Source: an uncultured Pelagibacteraceae bacterium (GTDB taxonomy: Bacteria > Pseudomonadota > Alphaproteobacteria > Pelagibacterales > Pelagibacteraceae). Taken from it: a stretch of DNA of 38,016 nucleotides. The DNA is taken from assembly GCA_902603045.1 (NCBI GenBank), contig CACKTH010000006.1:1-38016 (forward strand), given 5' to 3'. The notes beneath the pieces were generated by a model that ran no database searches, was not told the DNA's origin, and saw only the letters and a program-made list of their open reading frames with translations. Positions 1-8,566 of the stretch are shown in pieces (the first letter of the stretch is position 1; every line of letters starts with the position of its first letter). The position numbers and the translations under genes are program-made.

Positions 1-161
1 TAAATTGTTAAAATATAAGCCAATACCCATTTAGCAGCTGATAATAAACTTAAAACGAAACCTTTTCTAGATCCTTGAATTAAAAAATAAACTGTTAATA
101 CAAAAAAAATATAATCAAATAATGTTACTTGTATTAAAAAATCCTGTATAGCCTCTATCAT
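1..161 (-). CDS. cvpA: CvpA family membrane protein, N-terminal fragment
   Basis: The reverse complement reads from an ATG at 161 (MIEAIQDFLIQ...) and runs off the left edge after about 53 residues. The visible part has an N-terminal hydrophobic segment (LFDYIFFVLTVYFLIQG) followed by the short basic turn SRKGFV and a second hydrophobic stretch, the pattern of the CvpA/colicin V production family start (D-x2-hydrophobic-G-x-R-G-hydrophobic). The family is a four-helix inner-membrane protein, often beside purF or radA. Its ATG overlaps the stop of the upstream RND gene as ATGA, so the two are translationally coupled at the end of the rpsF-rpsR-rplI-dnaB operon. The C-terminal two thirds are outside the window, so the assignment rests on a short stretch. 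Confidence 0.7.
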   Translation of the reverse strand, partial: MIEAIQDFLIQVTLFDYIFFVLTVYFLIQGSRKGFVLSLLSAAKWVLAYILTI

Positions 162-2536
162 TTATTGAATGGTTTTATTTTAAGCAGTAAAGAGGGTAAA
201 AGTGTTAAAACAGAAACCATAGCAAGCAACATAGCAATACCTGTGAAAACGCCAAAGTAAATTGTTGGTATAAAATTAGACATTACTAAAATTGAAAATC
301 CAAAAACTATTGTAATTGATGTATTTAAAATAGCTTTACCAACTGTTGAATGACAGAGTTTTAATGTCTTATTATAATTTTTTAACTTTGCATACTCTTC
401 TTTAAATCTGTAAATATAATGAATACTATTATCTACAGCTATGCCTATAGTTATGGCAGCTATTGTTATTGTCATCATATCAAGTGGAATTCCCAACAAT
501 CCTATCAATCCTAATATAAAAAAAGCTGCTATAAAATTTGGAACAACACCTATTAAAGCTAATTTTAAATTTTTAAAAAGAATTATAAACATTATAAAAA
601 TTCCGAGCATAACAAATCCAAGTGTTAAAATTTGAGATTTAAATAAACTTTGTAAAAGATTATTAAACAAAATTAATACTCCACCCAATTTATACTCATC
701 CTTTTTTAAATTTAATTTATTCTCAAGATCTGAATTTATTTTAATAAGTAAATCATTTCTCCTCAGATTATCTAATGAGTCTTTTATTCTTAAGCTAATT
801 CTAGCCTCAGAGTCTTTTATAGATATATATGGATCAACAATTTCTTTTTTTATGTTATCTGGAATCTTAGTATATAAGACGCCCATTTCCAAAGAGCCAA
901 GTTCTTTATTATTATTTAATTGGGTAGCAACGTCAATTATTGATGAAAAAGAAAGAACTTTTCCAATTGGCTCTAAAGAATCCAAATAATTATGAACCTT
1001 TCTTATCTTATCAATTTTGTCTTTAGTAAACCAATATTTTTCGTCATTCTCATCTTCATCTCCCCAATCATCCTCTTCATCTTCGGATTTTTGTTCAGCT
1101 TCATTTTGTTTCGGAAATTTTAAAATAACTTCAAGTGGTGTTGTGCCACCCAACTTTTCATCAATGAGCTTCATTCCTTTATAAATTTCAGTATTTTTAT
1201 CAAAATAATTTATAAAACTATTTTCAACTTCAAGCTTAGAAATTCCTAACATACTTAGAAATATAATTATTAAGGTTGTTCCAAATATAGTATTTTGGTT
1301 TGAAACTGAAATGCTACTAAAAAAGTTAGTTATGGTAGTACCTCTTTCCTCTTTTAAAGAAACTTTATTAAAATTAATTAAATTAATTAACGTCGGCAAT
1401 AGACTAAAAGTAATAAGAAATGAAATTATTAGACCAAAAGTCATCATAAACCCAAAATCTATTATTGGTTTTATTTCGCTGAACACCAGAGACAAGAAAG
1501 CAAATATAGTTGTTAAAGCTGTATACAAAATAGGCCAAAACATCTTACTCGTTGTTAAAGAAATAATTTTAAATTTATTTAACTTCGGAAATTGTTTTGA
1601 AAGTTGAAGATATCTTGTGCTGATATGAATGTTCATGGCCATTGTTAATATCAACATTAAAGCTATAAAATTAGATGATATAACGGTAACTTTCCATCCT
1701 AAGAGACCAAGAAGTCCTGTCATTATTATAACTGAAAAAAAACAACTGCTTATAGGTACAATTATCCATATAAATCTTCTAAAGACATACCAAAGAGTTC
1801 CAACGATAAATAAAAAAACTCCAAGTCCAAAAACAATTATGTCATTTTTAATAAAAGTCATCATATCATCAGCAATCATAGGAATGCCACCCAAATGAAT
1901 TTTGCTAGATGAGCTGAAATTTTCTATTACTTGTCTAATCTCTAAAATATTTTGATGATTTTGTTTTTTTAATTTATCTTTATATAACTCCTCTTCTTTT
2001 TTATTTCTAAATTCCTTAATTTTATCTTTAGACTTTAAATAAACTATTATGCCGGATGTTTTGCCATCTTCACTGATTACGAAATTCCTGAAAACAGGAC
2101 TGTTCAATATTTCATTAAATCCTCTTTCTTTATCAATACCTTCTGAGCTAAGTGTAGAGTAGTTTTGCAGTCTCTCTATTAGTGGTTCATCGGAGCTGTT
2201 TAGTAAAGGAATATCTAATAGGGTGATTACACTATGCACCCAATTAAGTTTTTGAATTTCTTTTTTTAATTTTATAAGGTTTTTGATAGAATTTTCTTCT
2301 ATCATTATCCCTTTTGGAGTGTAAGTAAGAACTAAAAATTCTTTAGCACCGTATCTTTCGTTTATCTCATTTAAATATTTTAAATCAGGATCACCTTCTA
2401 TTAATAAAGTTTCAGATGATGCATCAAGTCTAAAGTTTTTCGAAAAATATCCAAAAAAACACAAGCAACTTAATAATAAAACTAAAACGAAGCCTGATTT
2501 TTTTAATACAATATTTTGATAAAATTTGGCTAACAT
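158..2536 (-). CDS. RND superfamily exporter with MMPL/SSD-type domains
   Basis: A 792-residue protein with the RND duplicate layout: one N-terminal membrane helix (about 12-30), a large periplasmic loop (to ~230), a helix cluster (~235-390), a helix near 420, a second periplasmic loop (~440-625) and a final helix cluster (~635-785). The last cluster includes the motif GIAVDNSIHYIYRFKEE, typical of MMPL/HpnN-like exporters. The family moves lipids or other hydrophobic substrates across the inner membrane using proton flow; the substrate here is unknown. The track starts at a TTG (2539); the next codon is ATG (2536) and I prefer it. No clear Shine-Dalgarno is visible. It follows dnaB by about 20 nt and overlaps cvpA. 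An unusual highly acidic stretch (around residues 483-500) interrupts the second loop. Confidence 0.82.
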   Translation of the reverse strand: MLAKFYQNIVLKKSGFVLVLLLSCLCFFGYFSKNFRLDASSETLLIEGDPDLKYLNEINERYGAKEFLVLTYTPKGIMIEENSIKNLIKLKKEIQKLNWVHSVITLLDIPLLNSSDEPLIERLQNYSTLSSEGIDKERGFNEILNSPVFRNFVISEDGKTSGIIVYLKSKDKIKEFRNKKEEELYKDKLKKQNHQNILEIRQVIENFSSSSKIHLGGIPMIADDMMTFIKNDIIVFGLGVFLFIVGTLWYVFRRFIWIIVPISSCFFSVIIMTGLLGLLGWKVTVISSNFIALMLILTMAMNIHISTRYLQLSKQFPKLNKFKIISLTTSKMFWPILYTALTTIFAFLSLVFSEIKPIIDFGFMMTFGLIISFLITFSLLPTLINLINFNKVSLKEERGTTITNFFSSISVSNQNTIFGTTLIIIFLSMLGISKLEVENSFINYFDKNTEIYKGMKLIDEKLGGTTPLEVILKFPKQNEAEQKSEDEEDDWGDEDENDEKYWFTKDKIDKIRKVHNYLDSLEPIGKVLSFSSIIDVATQLNNNKELGSLEMGVLYTKIPDNIKKEIVDPYISIKDSEARISLRIKDSLDNLRRNDLLIKINSDLENKLNLKKDEYKLGGVLILFNNLLQSLFKSQILTLGFVMLGIFIMFIILFKNLKLALIGVVPNFIAAFFILGLIGLLGIPLDMMTITIAAITIGIAVDNSIHYIYRFKEEYAKLKNYNKTLKLCHSTVGKAILNTSITIVFGFSILVMSNFIPTIYFGVFTGIAMLLAMVSVLTLLPSLLLKIKPFNK

Positions 2537-2560
2537 CAACTATTAGATTTATAATTTAAT

Positions 2561-3976
2561 TTAATTATTTTGAATATCTTTAAATTTGGTAAACATTGCC
2601 TCAAATTCAAGCATTATATTACCAGTTGGACCATGCCTTTGTTTTTGAATAATTAATTCTGCTAGATGTGAAACTTCATTCATTTTTGCTTGCCATTCAG
2701 CATGCTCTACTGTGGCAGGTCTAGGCTCTTTTCCTTGTAAATAATATGCTTCCCTGTAAACAAACATTACTACATCAGCATCTTGTTCGATTGAACCTGA
2801 CTCTCTTAAGTCTGATAACTGAGGTTTTTTATCGTCTCTTTGTTCTACAGCTCTTGATAATTGAGAAAGAGCTAAAACTGGAACAGCTAATTCTTTAGCT
2901 AAAGCTTTTAATCCTTGAGTGATTTCAGATATTTCCTGAACCCTGCCATTGTTAGAATTGGAGGCTCTCATCAATTGAATATAATCTATAACAACCATGT
3001 CGAGACCATACAATCGTTTGATTCTTCTCGCTCTATTGCTGAGTGCAGCTATTGTTATTGCTGGCGTTTCATCAATATATAAAGGTAGCTCAGATATATC
3101 TTTTGATGTTTCTATGAACTTATCAAATTGTTCCTCAGAAATTTTACCTCTTCTTATATCGTTTGATTTAATTCTTGATTGTTCAGCTAATATTCTAGTT
3201 GAAAGTTGTTCTGATGACATTTCAAGTGAAAAAAAAGCAACAGAACTTTTTTCCCCCATTTCTTGAATTTTTTTAGCAGCATTAAATGCTATATTAGTCG
3301 CCAACGCAGTTTTACCCATTGAGGGTCGTCCAGCTATTATAACAAGATCAGATTTATGTAATCCTCCTAGCCTGTCATCTAAATCTCTTAACCCTGTAGG
3401 AACTCCAACTATACCCTCTTCATTTTTGTATGCGTTTGAGGCCATTTCTATAGTTTGTCTCATTGCCTCATCAAATTTAATTAATGATGAACTAAAAGAT
3501 CCCTTTTCTGCTAAATCAAAAAGAGATTTTTCGTAATTTTCTATAATTTTTTGACCGTCAATATCTAGATCATTCAATTTTGCTTGATCTATTACATCAC
3601 CAGAAATTTTTATTAGTTCTCTTTTTACAAATAAATCAAAAATCAATTTAGAATATTCTATGGCTTGTCTTGAAGAAGTAGAGAATTTAGTAATCTTAAC
3701 TAAATATTCTGGGATATTTAAATCGTCTTTTTCTTTTTCAAAATAATTTTTTAATGTTATAGGATTGGCTAATAAACCGCTATAAATTAACTTTTCTAAA
3801 GCCTCAAATATTTTTTTATGAACAGGATCGTAAAAATTTTTGCTTGAAATTATAATACTAATATCATCAAATATTTCATTAGCTAACAAAACTGAACCTA
3901 TAACTGATTGCTCAGCTTCTATATTATTTGGTAATTCTTCTAATTTACTTTTTACGATGTTTATAGATTGAGACAC
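2561..3976 (-). CDS. dnaB: Replicative DNA helicase DnaB
   Basis: The 471-residue protein is full length for DnaB, the ring helicase that opens the replication fork. It has the N-terminal DnaB domain beginning NNIEAEQSVIGSVL (about residues 15-110) and the RecA-like C-terminal ATPase with Walker A GRPSMGKTALATNIAF (about 216-231), Walker B-type MVVIDYIQLM, and the family signature ALSQLSRAVEQRDDKKPQLSDLRESGSIEQDADVVMFVYR. The start codon is GTG (VSQSIN); no ATG lies close by in frame, and the N-terminus fits the family. It lies 66 nt downstream of rplI in the rpsF-rpsR-rplI-dnaB order conserved in many bacteria. No intein or insertion is seen. Confidence 0.97.
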   Translation of the reverse strand: MSQSINIVKSKLEELPNNIEAEQSVIGSVLLANEIFDDISIIISSKNFYDPVHKKIFEALEKLIYSGLLANPITLKNYFEKEKDDLNIPEYLVKITKFSTSSRQAIEYSKLIFDLFVKRELIKISGDVIDQAKLNDLDIDGQKIIENYEKSLFDLAEKGSFSSSLIKFDEAMRQTIEMASNAYKNEEGIVGVPTGLRDLDDRLGGLHKSDLVIIAGRPSMGKTALATNIAFNAAKKIQEMGEKSSVAFFSLEMSSEQLSTRILAEQSRIKSNDIRRGKISEEQFDKFIETSKDISELPLYIDETPAITIAALSNRARRIKRLYGLDMVVIDYIQLMRASNSNNGRVQEISEITQGLKALAKELAVPVLALSQLSRAVEQRDDKKPQLSDLRESGSIEQDADVVMFVYREAYYLQGKEPRPATVEHAEWQAKMNEVSHLAELIIQKQRHGPTGNIMLEFEAMFTKFKDIQNN

Positions 3977-4042
3977 AACACATAATAAATATTATATTAC
4001 AAATAACAAAATAAATCTTATACTGGGGAAAAAAATGTATAA

Positions 4043-4501
4043 TTATGAATTTTCTTCTTGAGCTATCACTTTTATTTTAATTTCAGTTTGTATTTCTGAA
4101 TGAAGATTTAATATTACATTGTAAGTACCCAATGATTTGATTTCTTTTGCTGGTTGTATTAAAGATGGGTTAACAGTAATACTTTCTTTTTCTTGAAGTA
4201 ATTTTGAAATTTCGGTTGGTTTGACAGATCCATATAACTCTTTATTCTCGGTACTTAACTTCTTAATTTCAAACTCTTTGTTTTTTATTCTTTCACTAAT
4301 TTCCTTAGCTTGATTTTTTTTATCTTGATCTTTTTTGCTCAACTCAGTTTTTAACTTTTCAACTTCTTTAACATTTTCTTTTGATGCAAAGAGAGCTTTT
4401 TTTTGTGCTATCAAATAATTTCTGGCAAAACCTCTTTTTACATCAATAATTTCACCTATAGATCCAATCTTTCTTATGTTTTCTAACAATATAACTTTCA
4501 T
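4043..4501 (-). CDS. rplI: 50S ribosomal protein L9
   Basis: The 152-residue product begins MKVILLENIRKIGSIGEIIDVKRGFARNYLIAQKKAL, the classic L9 N-terminal domain that binds 23S rRNA. A long charged helix follows (about 45-80), then a C-terminal domain. L9 is a component of the large subunit near the L1 stalk and affects frame maintenance. It is separated from rpsR by only 2 nt, so the two are surely co-transcribed. Length and domain order are normal. Confidence 0.96.
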   Translation of the reverse strand: MKVILLENIRKIGSIGEIIDVKRGFARNYLIAQKKALFASKENVKEVEKLKTELSKKDQDKKNQAKEISERIKNKEFEIKKLSTENKELYGSVKPTEISKLLQEKESITVNPSLIQPAKEIKSLGTYNVILNLHSEIQTEIKIKVIAQEENS

Positions 4502-4503
4502 AA

Positions 4504-4773
4504 TTATATTAAAGCTAGGTTTCTAGCTCTCTTGATTGACAATGATAAGTCTCTCTGTTTTTTTTGACTTACAGATGTTATTCTAGAAGGAAGAATTTTT
4601 CCATTCTCTGAGATATATCTTTTTAATAATTTTATATTCTTGTAGTCTACTGCTGGAGCTCCTTTGCTTGATAAAGGACATTTTTTCTTAAATTTATATT
4701 TTTGATTTTGAAAAACACTTAATTTAGAGAAATTGTTTTGATTATTTTTTTTTTTTATATTTCTTTTTTTCAT
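4504..4773 (-). CDS. rpsR: 30S ribosomal protein S18
   Basis: The 89-residue product carries the S18 core [48 protein letters not shown] (about 42-89), which packs with S6 on the 30S platform. The first ~35 residues form a lysine/asparagine-rich extension ([15 protein letters not shown]...) longer than in compact S18 proteins. One cysteine of the ancestral zinc ribbon remains (KKCPLS). It lies between rpsF and rplI, with 8 nt to rpsF. The sequence before the ATG (ATCCTATT) has no good Shine-Dalgarno, so coupling to rpsF translation is likely. Confidence 0.95.
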   Translation of the reverse strand: MKKRNIKKKNNQNNFSKLSVFQNQKYKFKKKCPLSSKGAPAVDYKNIKLLKRYISENGKILPSRITSVSQKKQRDLSLSIKRARNLALI

Positions 4774-4781
4774 AATAGGAT

Positions 4782-5123
4782 TTATTTATCTGATATATCT
4801 TCTTTATTTTTTTTAAAATAATCTGTCTCAAGATCTAATTTTTTTACTTTAACTGTTAGATATCTTAATAAATTTTTATCAATCTTTTCATTTTTCTCTA
4901 GTTCTTTAATTGTTTTACCATTTCCTTCTATTTTAAAATGAAGATAATTTCCTTTTTTGTTTTTTTTTATTAAATAAGAAAGCTGCATTATTCCCCAGCT
5001 TTCAAATTTAACAATATTACCTTCATTACTCTCAATTATTTTTGTATATTTATCTTGAAGTTGTTTAATTTGGCTTGGAGAAGTGTCTTGTCTCGCTATT
5101 AATGTATGTTCGTAATAGTTCAT
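4782..5123 (-). CDS. rpsF: 30S ribosomal protein S6
   Basis: The 113-residue product begins [26 protein letters not shown] and contains [40 protein letters not shown], the ferredoxin-like S6 fold, the S18 partner on the small subunit. The C-terminus is lysine-rich. This is the first gene of the minus-strand operon rpsF-rpsR-rplI-dnaB-RND-cvpA. Its upstream region (5124-5203) is shared with the divergent fabD. A candidate minus-strand -10 (TATAAT, complement of 5151-5156) lies about 28 nt before the start codon. Confidence 0.95.
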   Translation of the reverse strand: MNYYEHTLIARQDTSPSQIKQLQDKYTKIIESNEGNIVKFESWGIMQLSYLIKKNKKGNYLHFKIEGNGKTIKELEKNEKIDKNLLRYLTVKVKKLDLETDYFKKNKEDISDK

Positions 5124-5150
5124 ATTTTCTAGAAAAAATGAGGATATACT

Positions 5151-5189
5151 ATTATAAGTTTTTAATTACAATATAAAAAAACGTATAAT
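5151..5189. promoter_or_regulatory. Divergent promoter region between rpsF and fabD
   Basis: The 80-nt gap contains two perfect TATAAT hexamers. On the plus strand TATAAT (5184-5189) lies 14 nt before the fabD ATG, with a weak -35 (TTTAAT) at 17-nt spacing. On the minus strand TATAAT (complement of 5151-5156) points to rpsF. In DNA this AT-rich, -10-like hexamers also arise by chance, so the calls rest on placement and on each gene being the first of its operon. Confidence 0.45.
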
Positions 5190-5203
5190 TTATAAAGATT
5201 TCT

Positions 5204-6133
5204 ATGTTTTCAGTAATTTTCCCAGGCCAAGGATCTCAAATTATAGGAATGGCTAAAGAATTTTATAATAATTTTAATTATGTAAAAGAATTATTTTTCT
5301 TAGCAGATGAAATTTTGAAGAAAAATCTGAGTAAAATAATTTTAGAAGGACCAAAAGCAGACCTAGATCTAACTGAAAATACTCAACCTGCAATATTTTT
5401 AGCTAGCTACTCAATATATAACGTAATATTGAACGAGACGAAATTTAAAATTAAAAATGCAAAATTTCATGCCGGTCATTCTCTAGGAGAATACTCAGCT
5501 TTATGCTGCGCTGACTCAATAAATTTTGATCAAACTATCAAATTACTAAAATATAGAGGTCAAGCTATGCAAAACGCTGTACCTGTTGGGGAGGGAGGTA
5601 TGCTTGCAATTTTAGGAGTTGAAATAGACTCAATTAATAAACTTTTATTAGAGAATAATGATGAATTTAGATGTTATATAGCAAATGATAATTCTGTCGG
5701 TCAGATTGTAGTTAGTGGTACAACAAACTCTTTAGATAAACTTGAAAAAGAGTTAAAAAAACAAAATATGAAACATGTTAAGCTTCAAGTAAGTGCTCCC
5801 TTTCATTGTCCTCTAATGAAAAAAGCAAGCCAAGAAATGAAACAGAAAATAATTGATACAGAATTTAAAAATCCAACAGTTGATATTATTTCAAATGTGA
5901 CAGCCATGCCAGAGAATAGCTCTGATAAAATTAAAAGTCTTCTTATTGATCAAATAGAAAATCCAGTGAAATGGAGAGAAAGCATAAAAAACATGATTAA
6001 ATTTGGTGTAAATAGTTTCATAGAAATTGGTCCTGGAAAAGTCTTATCTGGATTAATAAAAAGAATTGATAGAAATGTAAAATTAAATCAGGTAAATAAA
6101 TTAGAAGATCTAAAGGTTTTGACAAATGATTAA
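5204..6133 (+). CDS. fabD: Malonyl-CoA:ACP transacylase
   Basis: The 309-residue protein moves malonyl groups from CoA to ACP, supplying extender units to type II fatty acid synthesis. It has the opening oxyanion motif FPGQGSQ (4-10), the nucleophile elbow GHSLGEYSAL with the catalytic Ser near 93, and the catalytic His in APFHCPLM (about residue 200). Length is normal for FabD. It heads a plus-strand fatty acid cluster; its 3' end overlaps fabG by 8 nt, which suggests translational coupling. Confidence 0.96.
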   Translation: MFSVIFPGQGSQIIGMAKEFYNNFNYVKELFFLADEILKKNLSKIILEGPKADLDLTENTQPAIFLASYSIYNVILNETKFKIKNAKFHAGHSLGEYSALCCADSINFDQTIKLLKYRGQAMQNAVPVGEGGMLAILGVEIDSINKLLLENNDEFRCYIANDNSVGQIVVSGTTNSLDKLEKELKKQNMKHVKLQVSAPFHCPLMKKASQEMKQKIIDTEFKNPTVDIISNVTAMPENSSDKIKSLLIDQIENPVKWRESIKNMIKFGVNSFIEIGPGKVLSGLIKRIDRNVKLNQVNKLEDLKVLTND

Positions 6134-6863
6134 TTTAGAAAATTTAAATATTATTTTAACTGGCGCAACAGGTGGCATAGGTAGAGCAATATTAGATAAA
6201 TTATACAATTGTAATGCAAAAATAATAGCAACAGGAACAAATGAAGAAAAGTTAGAAAATATTAAAAAAAAATTTGAAAGTGTAATTACTAAAAAATTTG
6301 ATATTTCCAAACATGAGTCTATTGAAAATTTCATAAATGATTGCAATGATATATTTGAGAACAAAATTGATGTCTTAATAAATAATGCAGGAATAAATAA
6401 AGATAATTTAACTATTAGAATGAAGGACAATGAATGGAATGATGTTCTAAATTTAAATCTGACATCAACATTTTTGTTCAGTAAAAATGTTATAAAAAAG
6501 ATGTTAAAAAACAAAAAAGGTAAAATAATTAATATAACTTCAGTAGTAGGACATACTGGAAATATAGGCCAAGCTAATTACGCAGCATCAAAATCTGGTT
6601 TAATAGGTATGTCAAAAAGTTTAGCATTAGAATACGGAAAAAAAAATATCAAGATAAATTGTATTTCTCCTGGTTTTATAAAATCAGAGATGACAGATAA
6701 AATAAGCGAAAGTTTTAAACAGATATTAGAGAGCAAAATATCTCTCGATAGATTTGGCGATCCAGAAGATGTAGCAAACGCAGTAATTTTTCTGAGTTCT
6801 AATTTAGCTGATTATATTACAGGAGAAACAATCCATGTTAATGGTGGTATGTATTTTAGTTGA
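6126..6863 (+). CDS. fabG: 3-oxoacyl-ACP reductase
   Basis: The 245-residue short-chain dehydrogenase performs the NADPH-dependent first reduction of the elongation cycle. It shows the Rossmann glycine motif TGATGGIGRAI (about 13-23), the structural NNAG (about 84-87), the catalytic Ser in NITSVVGHTG (about 139), and Tyr152-x3-Lys156 in YAASK. The C-terminus ITGETIHVNGGMYFS is the FabG signature. The start overlaps the end of fabD by 8 nt. The TGA stop is embedded in a consensus -35 (TTGACA) for the following acpP. Confidence 0.95.
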   Translation: MINLENLNIILTGATGGIGRAILDKLYNCNAKIIATGTNEEKLENIKKKFESVITKKFDISKHESIENFINDCNDIFENKIDVLINNAGINKDNLTIRMKDNEWNDVLNLNLTSTFLFSKNVIKKMLKNKKGKIINITSVVGHTGNIGQANYAASKSGLIGMSKSLALEYGKKNIKINCISPGFIKSEMTDKISESFKQILESKISLDRFGDPEDVANAVIFLSSNLADYITGETIHVNGGMYFS

Positions 6864-6887
6864 CAAAATAATATAAATATCTATTAA
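6860..6887 (+). promoter_or_regulatory. acpP promoter overlapping the fabG stop codon
   Basis: A perfect TTGACA (6860-6865) includes the fabG TGA stop. It is followed after 16 nt by TATTAA (6882-6887), placing a transcription start near 6894, about 17 nt before the acpP ATG. A clear Shine-Dalgarno AAGGA (6902-6906) sits 4 nt from the ATG. A dedicated promoter fits the need for far more ACP than FabD or FabG. Supported by sequence only. Confidence 0.5.
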
Positions 6888-6910
6888 GAATTTTAACTAA
6901 TAAGGAAAAA

Positions 6911-7150
6911 ATGTCAGAAGATATTTCAAGTAAAGTAAAAAAAATTGTTGCAGACCACCTAGGAATAGATGAGGCTAAAGTCACTGAAGAATCAAGTTTC
7001 ATAGATGATTTAGGTGCTGATAGTCTTGATACAGTTGAATTAGTTATGGCTTTTGAGGAAGAATTTGGCTCTGAAATTTCAGATAGCGACGCAGAAAAAA
7101 TTCTTACTGTAGGTGATGCAGTAAAATTTATTGAAAATAAAGCTAACTAG
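6911..7150 (+). CDS. acpP: Acyl carrier protein
   Basis: A 79-residue acidic four-helix protein that carries growing acyl chains on phosphopantetheine. The attachment motif [20 protein letters not shown] places the modified serine at residue 38. Length, acidity and the closing AVKFIENK are typical. It is preceded by one of the few strong Shine-Dalgarno sequences in this region (AAGGA). Only 12 nt separate it from gmk; the partner gene fabF, which follows acpP in most alphaproteobacteria, is not here. Confidence 0.97.
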   Translation: MSEDISSKVKKIVADHLGIDEAKVTEESSFIDDLGADSLDTVELVMAFEEEFGSEISDSDAEKILTVGDAVKFIENKAN

Positions 7151-7162
7151 TTTTTTAAATAC

Positions 7163-7786
7163 ATGTCCAGCTTCAAAAAAGGTGGATTGTTTATTCTATC
7201 ATCACCATCTGGTGCTGGGAAAACAACTCTAGTAAAAAAAATTTCTAAACATAAAAATTATTCAGTTTCTATTTCACACACCACAAGATTTCCTAGACCA
7301 AATGAGAAAAATGGAAAAGACTATTATTTTATATCAAAAAAAACATTCAAAAAACTTATAAAAAAAAATGAATTTTTAGAGCACGCCAAGGTTTTTGATA
7401 ATTATTATGGTTCATCAAAAAAACTTGTTACTAAAAAACTTAAGGAAGGAAAAAATGTAATATTTGATATTGATTGGCAAGGAACAAGACAAATTAGAAA
7501 TAAAAAACTAAAATATAAATTGCTAACAATATACATATTGCCACCATCAAAAAAAGAATTACTAAGAAGACTAAACAAAAGAGAAAAAAAAAATCTAAAG
7601 ACTGTTAAGAAACGAATGAAGGAATTTAAAAAAGATTTATCGCGTTGGAAAGAGTATGATTTTGTTGTAATAAACGACAATCTAAATACATGTTATAAAA
7701 AAATTATGAGTATAATTAAAAATAATAAAAAAATTTCATTTGATCGAAATTTTATTAATAAACATGTAAAAGGTTTAATGATTTAA
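7163..7786 (+). CDS. gmk: Guanylate kinase
   Basis: The 207-residue enzyme phosphorylates GMP to GDP. It has the P-loop SSPSGAGKTTL (about 13-23), the GMP-binding segment SISHTTRFPRPNEKNGKDYYFIS (about 37-59) and the core NVIFDIDWQGTRQI (about 97-110). The C-terminal half is lysine-rich. The start MSSFKKGGLFILSS fits the family. Its 3' end overlaps the convergent rsmA by 12 nt. In other alphaproteobacteria gmk is preceded by fabF, mltG and yicC; here it directly follows acpP. Confidence 0.95.
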   Translation: MSSFKKGGLFILSSPSGAGKTTLVKKISKHKNYSVSISHTTRFPRPNEKNGKDYYFISKKTFKKLIKKNEFLEHAKVFDNYYGSSKKLVTKKLKEGKNVIFDIDWQGTRQIRNKKLKYKLLTIYILPPSKKELLRRLNKREKKNLKTVKKRMKEFKKDLSRWKEYDFVVINDNLNTCYKKIMSIIKNNKKISFDRNFINKHVKGLMI

Positions 7787-8566
7787 ATTTTCATAAACTT
7801 TACAAATTTTTAAATAATCCTCTATTGAAATATTTTGTGGCCTTAAATCTAAATTTAATCTTAATTTTTCTGACATAGAATTAAAATTCTCAAATAATTG
7901 TTTCATTGGCTTTTTGATTTTTTTTCTTCTTTGATTAAAAAAAATATTAGTAACATGTTCAAGATTTTTTATTTCTTTTATTTTTTCAAATTTTGATTTA
8001 GGCTTTAGAATGACTATTGTACTCCAAACTTTTGGAACTGGGTAAAAATATTTTGGGTCAATGTCATTTATTTTTGAAATATTCAATTTCCAAGAAGATA
8101 CGATTGATAATCTTCCATAATTTTTTGTATTTTCCGATGCTAAAATTCTATCTGCAACTTCTTTTTGAAAAACAAAAATAAATTTATCGAAAAATTTGTT
8201 TAAATCTTTCATTTTAATAAATGATACTAATATTTTAGTAGATATATTATATGGTAGGTTTCCGAAAACTTTTATAGGTCTTTCAAATTTAAAATCATCA
8301 TAACAATCAAGAATATCTTTATTTATAACCTCAACTTTTTTTCCAAATTTTTTTTTTAGTAATTGTGATAACTCTTTATCTTTTTCAACTACTAAAAGTT
8401 TATCAGGTTCTTTTTCAATTAATTTTTTTGTTAGGTTTCCTGTTCCAGGACCTATTTCCAAAACAGTATCTCCTTTTACTAGATTGCCACAATCAACTAT
8501 ATTAGATAAAATATTTTCATCTTTTAGAAAGTTTTGTCCTAATTTTTTTTTTGGTTTAATTTTCAT
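7775..8566 (-). CDS. rsmA: 16S rRNA adenine dimethyltransferase RsmA (KsgA)
   Basis: A 263-residue SAM-dependent methyltransferase that dimethylates two adjacent adenines in helix 45 of 16S rRNA, a late step of 30S assembly. Visible motifs are KKKLGQNFLKDENIL (about 5-19), SAM motif I VLEIGPGTGNLT (about 35-46), the catalytic motif NLPYNIS (about 102-108) and FYPVPKVWSTIVIL. It overlaps upstream pdxA as ATGA. This pdxA-rsmA pairing is widespread in Proteobacteria. It is the last gene of the long lptF-to-rsmA operon and collides with gmk. Confidence 0.95.
   Translation of the reverse strand: MKIKPKKKLGQNFLKDENILSNIVDCGNLVKGDTVLEIGPGTGNLTKKLIEKEPDKLLVVEKDKELSQLLKKKFGKKVEVINKDILDCYDDFKFERPIKVFGNLPYNISTKILVSFIKMKDLNKFFDKFIFVFQKEVADRILASENTKNYGRLSIVSSWKLNISKINDIDPKYFYPVPKVWSTIVILKPKSKFEKIKEIKNLEHVTNIFFNQRRKKIKKPMKQLFENFNSMSEKLRLNLDLRPQNISIEDYLKICKVYENLNH

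Noticed and set aside
441-1898. Plus-strand ORFs at 441-635, 1311-1607 and 1629-1898
   Set aside because: They are antisense shadows of the RND exporter and show no protein-like features of their own.
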